NCBI GenBank assembly: GCA_035525055.1
Contig: DATLEZ010000030.1
Coordinates: 1-19,983, forward strand
Direction of reading: 5' to 3'
Length of the DNA: 19,983 nucleotides
From: DATEEG01 sp035525055
GTDB lineage: Bacteria > Actinomycetota > Acidimicrobiia > Spongiisociales > ZC4RG35
Below are positions 1 to 5,247 of the stretch, piece after piece. Each line of letters begins with the position of its first letter. Positions within the stretch are counted from its first letter, which is position 1. Position numbers and translations under genes: made by a program. The notes under the pieces were generated by a model, which was not told where the DNA came from, searched no databases, and saw nothing but the letters and a program-made list of their open reading frames with translations.

Positions 1-1
1 T

Positions 2-262
2 CTGCTCGCTACAGCAGGGCTGCGAGATGTGGAAGTGTCCCCGATCGACTTCAACTACGAGGCCGCCACGTTCGACGAGTACTGGCAGGCTTTGCAGGAG
101 GGGACGGTCCGCATGTCATCGCTGCTACACGGCCAGTCTAAAGAGACCCGCCTGCGAATCCGTGATGCCCTGAAACAGAAGCTCAACGAGCACCGCGCCC
201 CAACCGACACGATCACACTCCCTGTGGCGGTCAAGCTCGCCGCCGGGAGAAAGTCGAGCTGA
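2..262 (+). CDS. Class I SAM-dependent methyltransferase, C-terminal fragment (5' end outside window)
   Basis: The frame is open from base 2 and ends at TGA 260-262, so only about the last 86 residues are visible. The C-terminus has the pattern seen in many type 11/UbiE-like methyltransferases: a 'GLRDVEV' strand, then 'FDEYW' and an 'RIRDALKQKL' helix, and finally a 'LPVAVKLAAGRK' strand. The SAM-binding motifs would lie upstream and cannot be seen, so the substrate is unknown. A GTG at position 29 could be mistaken for a start, but codons before it are in frame and coding-like ('ATAGLRDVEV'). The gene lies outside the mobile element and is probably a chromosomal housekeeping or metabolic gene. 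Confidence 0.68.
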   Translation: MLATAGLRDVEVSPIDFNYEAATFDEYWQALQEGTVRMSSLLHGQSKETRLRIRDALKQKLNEHRAPTDTITLPVAVKLAAGRKSS

Positions 263-395
263 CGAAGGCAACACCGTCGGGACAGCGAGCGCGGCGATGC
301 GCAGGCGGATTCGCCGTCATCCCCGTGCTATGTCACGGCGAGAAGCCTCCGCCTAACGTTACGAAGGTCAGAAGGTCGACCCGCCCTCTCGTACT

Positions 396-419
396 GAGGC
401 CCTTGAGAGCAAGGGCCTC
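396..419. terminator. GC-rich hairpin, possible terminator of the methyltransferase gene
   Basis: A perfect 10-bp inverted repeat (GAGGCCCTTG ... CAAGGGCCTC) with a 4-base AGAG loop. There is no T-run on either side, so it is either a high-GC-type terminator or another structured element. It lies 134 bases after the methyltransferase stop. Confidence 0.4.
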
Positions 420-516
420 GCCTCACCCACAACGGCGTCACTCTGATAGAGAATGGCTCCCGAGGATCGCTCCAACGGCAGGACATCGGCCCGAGCGGAC
501 AAACCCCCAACACGCC

Positions 517-541
517 GAAACCCCACCTGAGCAGGGGTTTC
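517..541 (-). terminator. Hairpin downstream of the tRNA-Arg remnant, probable tRNA terminator
   Basis: An 8-bp inverted repeat (GAAACCCC ... GGGGTTTC) with a 9-base loop. On the minus strand it begins 6 bases after the discriminator base of the tRNA-Arg 3' half, where a tRNA terminator is expected. Its presence suggests the half-tRNA keeps its native downstream context. Confidence 0.5.
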
Positions 542-547
542 ACCTAG

Positions 548-589
548 CGCGCCCGGGGCGACTCGAACACCCAACCTCCTGATCCGTAG
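548..589 (-). pseudogene. 3' half of tRNA-Arg(ACG), probable attachment-site scar
   Basis: On the minus strand this reads as a tRNA from the anticodon loop to the 3' end. The loop is CTACGGA with anticodon ACG at 587-585. It is followed by TCAGG (3' anticodon stem), a T-arm whose 5-bp stem pairs (GGGTG/CGCCC) around TTCGAGT, and an acceptor strand CGGGCGC plus discriminator G at 548, matching typical tRNA-Arg(ACG). Upstream of position 32 the sequence cannot pair with the anticodon stem, and the D-arm and 5' acceptor strand are absent. Homology ending in the anticodon loop is what tyrosine-integrase insertion leaves behind. It is not a functional tRNA. Confidence 0.75.
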
Positions 590-600
590 ATCTCCAAGCG

Positions 601-687
601 GCGTCCACGGGCGTCCACAAGAGTCCGTGCGCCTGGAGGAACGAGCCTTTCAAGTCCGCACAGGTCCCCGGCCGTCCATAGGAATCC
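601..687. repeat. Helically phased GTCC repeats beside the tRNA-Arg scar
   Basis: GTCC occurs at 603, 613 and 623 in near-identical 10-bp units (GCGTCCACGG, GCGTCCACAA, GAGTCCGTGC), and again at 654, 664 and 674, with ATCC at 684. The strict 10-bp spacing places every unit on the same face of the helix. That is expected for arrays of recombination or excision protein sites at the end of an integrated element. No gene occupies this stretch. Confidence 0.45.
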
Positions 688-700
688 ATCGCGAATGGCA

Positions 701-743
701 GTAGCGGGGGCGGGATTTGAACCCGCGACCTTCGGGTTATGAG
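701..743. repeat. Left attachment site of the element (tRNA-fMet 3' half, 43-bp direct repeat)
   Basis: Identical over 43 bases to 16813-16855, with mismatches on both sides (700 A versus 16812 C; 744 T versus 16856 C). On the minus strand it runs from the anticodon loop of tRNA-fMet through the T-arm and acceptor strand. The 5' half of the tRNA is missing here, so this copy is the displaced scar and the right copy is in the functional gene. Confidence 0.92.
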
Positions 744-761
744 TTCCTTCCGGGGGTGCTG

Positions 762-791
762 GTTGATTCTCGTTGATGCTCATTAGTGCCC
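762..791. repeat. 10-bp repeats next to the left attachment site
   Basis: Units GTTGATTCTC (762-771) and GTTGATGCTC (772-781) differ by one base and are followed by a weaker third unit ATTAGTGCCC (782-791). They start 19 bases inside the attachment core. The sequence differs from the GTCC array near the tRNA-Arg scar but has the same 10-bp phasing, so they may be excisionase or accessory protein sites. An imperfect dyad around 807-817 (GCGGA, A, TCCGC) follows. Confidence 0.35.
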
Positions 792-859
792 ACTACCAGG
801 CATTTCGCGGAATCCGCATGATGGCTGGTACCTGGGGATAACCCCTCGTGACGCCCCAT

Positions 860-883
860 CCGTTAGAAGATCCGTTAGAAGAT
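860..883 (+). repeat. Left integrase arm-type sites (2 x 12 bp)
   Basis: Two perfect tandem copies of CCGTTAGAAGAT at 860-871 and 872-883. The same motif in the same orientation occurs three times near the right end (16722-16753). Repeats found only just inside both ends of a tyrosine-integrase element are the usual signature of arm-type sites bound by the integrase N-terminal domain. Confidence 0.75.
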
Positions 884-898
884 CGGGCCGGCAGCGAG

Positions 899-915
899 AA
901 CCGCCGTAGGCGGTT
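899..915. other. Perfect short hairpin near the left end
   Basis: AACCGCC and GGCGGTT form a 7-bp stem with loop GTA. It lies between the arm sites and radC. It could be a terminator insulating the element end or part of the recombination region; nothing decides between these. Confidence 0.35.
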
Positions 916-944
916 CCATTTCGTGTTCGGGGTCGGCGGTGAAA

Positions 945-984
945 ACTGTCACAAGGTCTTCATATTCTCATTGCAAGTGACAGT
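945..984. promoter_or_regulatory. Inverted repeat flanking the radC start region, candidate operator
   Basis: Perfect 8-bp arms ACTGTCAC (945-952) and GTGACAGT (977-984) are separated by 24 bases and end 4 bases before the chosen radC ATG. A related pair, ACTGTTCAC (10961-10969) and GTGTCAGT (10988-10995), lies in the xis/XRE divergent region. This suggests a common DNA-binding regulator, possibly the XRE protein. Confidence 0.4.
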
Positions 985-988
985 GCCA

Positions 989-1639
989 ATGGCGGCGGTG
1001 CCGCCCCACGAACGTCCGCGTGAGCGGCTCCTATCTCGCGGTGCAGAGGCTCTAAATGAACGCGAGCTACTGGCGTTGGTGCTTCGCAGCGGCGCTCCCG
1101 GTCTCAGCGCGCTCGACCTAGCGGCGGAACTCCTCGCCGAGTACGGAAGCCTGAACCGATTGGCTTCCGCCGAGCCCGAGGAGATGGCGAACAGACGCGG
1201 CATCGGCGCCGCCAAGGCAGCCGCTCTGGTCGCCGCGTTTCAACTTGCCAACCGGGCCGAAGTCGAGCCCGCGGTGCCAGTCGTACTCCGGACAGCGGAA
1301 GACGTTGCAGGTGTGGCGCGGCGGGAGATCGGCCGGGCGAGGCGTGAGCGCGTTCTAGTGCTCATCTGCGATGGCGGCAATCGTCTCCTGCGGACGGTGA
1401 TCGTCTCGGAAGGGTCTATCGATCGATCGATGGTCCCCGTGCGCGAGATTCTCAATGCCGTACTCCGACACGACGGTCGTGGGTTCGCCCTGGCACACAA
1501 TCACCCGAACGGCGATTCCCGGCCGAGCGACGCCGACGAACGAGCGACGCAAGCCGTCCGAACAGCTGCAACATCGGTCGGTCTTCGGTTCTTCGGGCAC
1601 GTGGTGACTGCTGGAACAGAATTCGAGTCGTGCCACTAG
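989..1639 (+). CDS. radC: RadC family JAB-domain protein
   Basis: This 216-residue protein has the RadC layout. An N-terminal 'RPRERLLSRG' leads into a helical region with a helix-hairpin-helix-like 'RGIGAAKAAAL' at 70-80. A JAMM/JAB domain follows, with Glu153, His170-x-His172, Ser180 and Asp183 in the exact H-x-H-x7-S-x2-D spacing. The C-terminus is a few residues shorter than usual and lacks the typical 'YVSL' tail. I chose ATG 989 because the family starts just before 'ERPRERLL'; an upstream in-frame GTG at 848 overlaps the integrase arm sites and is unlikely. No clear ribosome binding site is visible, so translation may be leaderless. RadC proteins are common on mobile elements, and their DNA repair role is disputed. 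It converges on hsdMS with a 4-base overlap. Confidence 0.85.
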   Translation: MAAVPPHERPRERLLSRGAEALNERELLALVLRSGAPGLSALDLAAELLAEYGSLNRLASAEPEEMANRRGIGAAKAAALVAAFQLANRAEVEPAVPVVLRTAEDVAGVARREIGRARRERVLVLICDGGNRLLRTVIVSEGSIDRSMVPVREILNAVLRHDGRGFALAHNHPNGDSRPSDADERATQAVRTAATSVGLRFFGHVVTAGTEFESCH

Positions 1640-3714
1640 TCCCGGCCATTGAAGACAGGGTTGAAGATCGCCGAAGTGAGCACTTCAGACCGCGAACGGA
1701 CGACCTCGATTGGCCCGTCCAAACTGTCGATTAGAGAAAGATGGCGAGCCGCCCGCAGCTGCCACTCGTGGTCCGGGAGCCATACGCGAGTCTCCAGAAA
1801 CTGGTCAGGTGATATCCGTTTTCTGCGAGCCATACTCCCACGAGTGTTTGAGTTGATCTCATCCCAGAACTTCGGCGATCTAGTCACACCTCTGAAGAAA
1901 TCAGGATCCATACGGTCAGATGTGAAGCGAAGGGTGGGGAACTCCGAAGAGACGTAGAAGCCATCAAACGCTGAATCAACCACCGCGATGGCCCCTTCCC
2001 ATGCACCTAGTTTGCTGAAGACCACCTCGCCCTTAGTAAGGCGACGAAGCTTCTTGTAGGAAGTCTCCGATCCCATGATCGTTCCTCGGTCGATTAGACC
2101 ACGACCAAAGCTGTACACGCCTGCAATGCGATATGTTTCGGTCGGGTTCACTTCATCAAGCTCGTTGGTTGGTTCGAGTAGGTCCCGGAGCACTACACGC
2201 TCCCAGCCAGCGGACGGGATCGTCGAGGTGGCGACGGAGTCAACTACCTCGACAAGCTGCCCCCGAAGCGCCTGGAGGCTCTGCATTGCTGCCGCTTCAG
2301 CCTCGATTGCCTCGTCAACCAGAACAAGAGGACTCCGACGCGTCAGATCGTCGCTTCCGTTGGGGTTGCGGAGGTCGAGGCTGAAGTCCGCAGCCTCGAT
2401 CTCGGCAATAGACACCCGCCATGCGCGTTCGTTCGGTTCTCGCTGTTCCCACCATTTCTGACACTCTGCGAACTCATCGAACAGAAGTGGTTTAGTCTTC
2501 GAGTACTTTTTCCGACCCTCGGGAGTTCGAAGCTCGTAGAACCAAACGTCTTTCGTACGCCCGGACTTCTCTAAGAAGAGCAGGTTGGATGGAATGTCCG
2601 TGTACGGCTCGAAAACACCCGGCGGAAGCCGCACAACGGTATGGAGGTTGCAATCGGTCAGCAGCTGCTGCCTGATTCTTGTGCCGACACCCTCGCCGAA
2701 GAGGACGCTGTTTGGGACGACGATGCCACACCGCCCACCGTCTTTGAGCTGACGAATAACAAGCTGGAGGAACAACCACGCTGTCTCGCCCGTCTGTTTG
2801 TCAGCTGGAAAGTTGACCTGGATTGTTCTCTCTTCCTCCGCACCGAACGGGGGGTTAGTCAAGATCACGTCGACACGCTCGCTCTTGCTGATCTGGGTGA
2901 TAGGCCTGCTGAGAGCGTTGCCGCGGACGATGTTTGGCTGGCCGACGCCATGGAGTACGAGATTCATCATTCCAAGGAGGTAAGGCAGAGGCTTCTTCTC
3001 AATGCCGCGCAGATTCTCATGCAGCATCCGCCGCTGGTCGGTGGTCTGCACGTTCGGGGCGAGGTGCTCGAGGGCCTCGACGAGGAAGCCTCCGGTTCCG
3101 CAGGCGGGGTCGAGAATGATCTCGCCCAGCTTCGGGTCGACCTGCTGGACGATGAATCGAATCACCGGGCGGGGTGTGTAGAACTCCCCAGAGTCGCCGG
3201 CGGCATCGCGCATATCTCGGAGCATCGACTCGTATAGGTGAGCCATTGTGTGGATGTCGTCGGCGGAGGCAAAGTTGATCTCGTTCACCTTGTTGACCAC
3301 GTCACGCAGCAGGTAGCCCGAGAGCATTCGGTTGTTGGTCTCTTTGAAAACCGAAGCCAGCACATCTCGCGGATCGTGGCTGTCGGTACCGGTGAGTCCC
3401 CTGAGGTATGGGATGAGGTCGCCGTTGATGAAGTCGATCAGCGCTTCTCCGGTCCGCCCGTGCAGTTCTGCCGCCCAGTCGCGCCACCGATAAGGTGGCT
3501 CGATGGCGGGTTTGAATTCGGGGTCCGTAACCTCCCGGTTCTCCTCAAGCCCATCGAATGCCTTGAGGAAGAGCAGCCACGCAAGTTGGGGGATGCGGTC
3601 GAGGTCACCGCTGAGCCCGGCGTCCTTCCGCATGTAATCCCGAGCGGACTTGATGACGGCGGCCAGCTTGGCCTGGGGTGAAACCGGGGTTGTTGGCTTC
3701 TTCGTTTGTGCCAT
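1636..3714 (-). CDS. hsdM: Type I restriction-modification HsdM-HsdS fusion (adenine methyltransferase with one specificity domain)
   Basis: A 692-residue protein. Residues 1-130 match the helical N-terminal domain of HsdM, and 150-450 the N6-adenine methyltransferase core: 'GEFYTPRPV' 176-184, SAM motif 'DPACGTGGF' 202-210 and catalytic 'NPPF' 287-290. After a helical linker (about 465-495), residues 503-650 resemble a single HsdS target-recognition domain ('WERVVLRDLL', then 'GEVVFSKLGAWEGA') followed by a short helical spacer. Typical systems have a separate HsdS with two such domains. With one domain per subunit, a dimer would be expected to read a symmetric split site; that is inference. 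The start ATG lies 3 bases after the abiEii stop, so translation is probably coupled. It is the last gene of the hsdR operon. Confidence 0.9.
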   Translation of the reverse strand: MAQTKKPTTPVSPQAKLAAVIKSARDYMRKDAGLSGDLDRIPQLAWLLFLKAFDGLEENREVTDPEFKPAIEPPYRWRDWAAELHGRTGEALIDFINGDLIPYLRGLTGTDSHDPRDVLASVFKETNNRMLSGYLLRDVVNKVNEINFASADDIHTMAHLYESMLRDMRDAAGDSGEFYTPRPVIRFIVQQVDPKLGEIILDPACGTGGFLVEALEHLAPNVQTTDQRRMLHENLRGIEKKPLPYLLGMMNLVLHGVGQPNIVRGNALSRPITQISKSERVDVILTNPPFGAEEERTIQVNFPADKQTGETAWLFLQLVIRQLKDGGRCGIVVPNSVLFGEGVGTRIRQQLLTDCNLHTVVRLPPGVFEPYTDIPSNLLFLEKSGRTKDVWFYELRTPEGRKKYSKTKPLLFDEFAECQKWWEQREPNERAWRVSIAEIEAADFSLDLRNPNGSDDLTRRSPLVLVDEAIEAEAAAMQSLQALRGQLVEVVDSVATSTIPSAGWERVVLRDLLEPTNELDEVNPTETYRIAGVYSFGRGLIDRGTIMGSETSYKKLRRLTKGEVVFSKLGAWEGAIAVVDSAFDGFYVSSEFPTLRFTSDRMDPDFFRGVTRSPKFWDEINSNTRGSMARRKRISPDQFLETRVWLPDHEWQLRAARHLSLIDSLDGPIEVVRSRSEVLTSAIFNPVFNGRD

Positions 3715-3717
3715 GGT

Positions 3718-4581
3718 TCAGACCTCCTCGGAAGTGAATATTGCGGCCCACAGGTCCCGAACGAGGTCGTAAGCAGCAGTAAACGACTGGGCTTCAATGT
3801 CATAGTCGCCAGCCATGCGCTCGTACTTCTCTGGCCAGGACTCGGGCAGGACCGGCAGCACTTCCGGTGGCATCGTCCCATTGCGCTCGGACCAGACCTT
3901 GATGCACGCCGCGGCAACTGCGGCAGTGTCGAGCATCTCGTGTTCGATCAGGATGACAAGGTCAACGAGGTCTCGGACGCGCGAGTTCTCCCGGTCGTCA
4001 AGCTCGCGCAACATTCCGTGGTACTTCTCTGCGGCATGTCGATGAATGTCCACGACTTCGATGACAGGAGGGGGAATGTCGGCGAACGCGAGCAGGTTCG
4101 GCAGCTCGATGCGGTCGGTGTCGTCAAGTTCGTGCGTGCGTGGGGAGATGTCGAGTTGGACACGGCCAAACTCGGTGTCGGCGAGTTGAGCCGTGACCCT
4201 TGCCCGCCAAGTCGACCTGCCTCTCTCATCCTCCATCAATGGAGTCGGACGCTGGACCTCGATAACGAACGAGTCCCCAAACGGATCTAGTCGGAGGGCG
4301 TCAATGAGACGGTCGTGGAGTTCGTCCGCGTTCGCCACCTCATCTCTTAACCCGAGGTCGATGTCCTTGGTGAGGCGCGCCTCGTCCTTTAGGCGGACTT
4401 CAAGGGCCATCCCCCCTTTCAAGACCCACATCCCCGGTTCGGCCGATTCGAGCCTGGCCACGACGCGTGCGAAGAGCACACGACGTCTGAGGCGATCGAG
4501 AGTGATTCCGGTCTCGCCCGATTGCTCTCGCAGTCGGTGCTCGAGCGCGGTGCGGAATGCCTTTGGCGTGCCGTAGGTCAT
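3718..4581 (-). CDS. abiEii: AbiEii nucleotidyltransferase toxin (type IV toxin-antitoxin)
   Basis: 287 residues, of the AbiEii/AbiGii family (DNA polymerase beta-like nucleotidyltransferase fold). Visible motifs are 'LKGGMALEVRL' (Gly56-Gly57), the catalytic Asp-x-Asp in 'TKDIDLGL' (Asp73, Asp75), a third acidic strand 'VQLDIS' (Asp144), and the family's 'AEKYHGML' (Lys186) and 'SRVRDLVDLVIL' segments. All expected catalytic positions are present, so the toxin looks intact. AbiEii-type toxins transfer nucleotides to RNA; tRNA is the known target for some relatives, but the target here is unknown. Its ATG overlaps the abiEi stop (ATGA), the standard antitoxin-toxin arrangement. It lies inside the type I restriction operon, which is unusual. 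Confidence 0.9.
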   Translation of the reverse strand: MTYGTPKAFRTALEHRLREQSGETGITLDRLRRRVLFARVVARLESAEPGMWVLKGGMALEVRLKDEARLTKDIDLGLRDEVANADELHDRLIDALRLDPFGDSFVIEVQRPTPLMEDERGRSTWRARVTAQLADTEFGRVQLDISPRTHELDDTDRIELPNLLAFADIPPPVIEVVDIHRHAAEKYHGMLRELDDRENSRVRDLVDLVILIEHEMLDTAAVAAACIKVWSERNGTMPPEVLPVLPESWPEKYERMAGDYDIEAQSFTAAYDLVRDLWAAIFTSEEV

Positions 4582-5174
4582 GTCGCCTCCGCTCGATGGA
4601 TCGCACGTTCGATATAGAGGGCGCCACGCGGGTCGATCATCTCAGCCGATGTGCGGAGCGCACGGAGGGTGAACAGGCCCCTTTCGCGACCATCGCCGAT
4701 GGCGCGTGAGAGTTGGTCCTCGTCGACCCCCAGCGTGGCAACATCGATGATCGACCGCAGCGGCGTGGTCACTCGGAATCCGGAGCGGTCTTCGGTATCA
4801 ACGTCCCTCAGCGTGTCTCGATGAAGCACGACGGCGTCGTCCTTCATTGAGAAACCCGGAGGAACAGTGAGGTGGACTCTGGGTGCCTCAAACTCACCGA
4901 TGCCATGAACAGAAAGCGCCGACTCGTGTGAAACGACTGCACGACCCTTAGACCAGAGGCTCCACCGGACTAGATCGTCGTGAACGCCGGGGATCCAATC
5001 CGTGAGGCGAAACAGCCCTCTGTCGACCCTGACCCAGTTCCCTGCGGCTACATGGTGAGCTTGAGCCTGGTAGGAATAGCCAAGGCTCTTCGCCTGAGCT
5101 GCCGTGAAGTACCCCGCCTGCTCTGAGGCTGCTGAGAAGAGTCGCCGCCTGAGATCTCGTCGGTCCATCCGCAT
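4578..5174 (-). CDS. abiEi: AbiEi family antitoxin / autorepressor
   Basis: About 198 residues. The N-terminus ('GYFTAAQAKSLGYS...QAHHVAAGNWVRVDRGLFRL') is the winged-helix DNA-binding domain of AbiEi proteins. The rest ('VVSHESALSVHGIGEF', 'VHLTVPPG', 'TTPLRSIIDVA') matches the AbiEi C-terminal domain. AbiEi proteins neutralise AbiEii and repress their own promoter. The longest frame starts at TTG 5195. I prefer ATG 5174, because TAGTAT at 5187-5182 would act as a -10 box seven bases upstream, giving a leaderless mRNA; ATG 5168 is also possible. It follows hsdR by 73 bases and overlaps abiEii by 4. Confidence 0.88.
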   Translation of the reverse strand: MRMDRRDLRRRLFSAASEQAGYFTAAQAKSLGYSYQAQAHHVAAGNWVRVDRGLFRLTDWIPGVHDDLVRWSLWSKGRAVVSHESALSVHGIGEFEAPRVHLTVPPGFSMKDDAVVLHRDTLRDVDTEDRSGFRVTTPLRSIIDVATLGVDEDQLSRAIGDGRERGLFTLRALRTSAEMIDPRGALYIERAIHRAEAT

Positions 5175-5181
5175 GGGATTG

Positions 5182-5244
5182 ATACTACATCGCAACTTGA
5201 GTTACAGATGGCAGACATGAACTGAACTACAGTTTCAACTGAGA
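5182..5244 (-). promoter_or_regulatory. Candidate internal promoter and AbiEi operator
   Basis: The hsdR-abiEi gap has related repeats, given on the plus strand: AACTTGAGTTACAG (5194-5207), AACTGAACTACAG (5220-5232) and a partial AACTGAG (5238-5244). The second is contained in an AACTG-N5-CAGTT dyad (5220-5234). A -10-like TAGTAT on the minus strand (5187-5182) lies seven bases before ATG 5174; no strong -35 is seen. AbiEi antitoxins are known to bind inverted repeats upstream of their own gene, so this is where an operator is expected. Confidence 0.45.
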
Positions 5245-5247
5245 AAA

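Larger units (their letters stand above)
263..547. other. Intergenic region with two hairpins, no credible gene
   Basis: Small open frames exist on both strands here, but none has a ribosome binding site or a recognisable protein, and their compositions are typical of chance frames in GC-rich DNA. The supportable contents are the hairpins at 396-419 and 517-541, listed separately. Confidence 0.5.

Noticed and set aside
325..783. Short frames on both strands in the left intergenic region
   Set aside because: They overlap the half-tRNAs, the phased repeats and two hairpins, and lack ribosome binding sites or recognisable proteins.
848..988. In-frame N-terminal extension of RadC from GTG 848
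   Set aside because: It covers the integrase arm repeats and a hairpin, has no RadC-like sequence, and the family normally begins near ATG 989.
2641..3681. Plus-strand frames of 198 and 147 residues
   Set aside because: They are antisense to the hsdM methyltransferase domain, and their compositions reflect its codon pattern.
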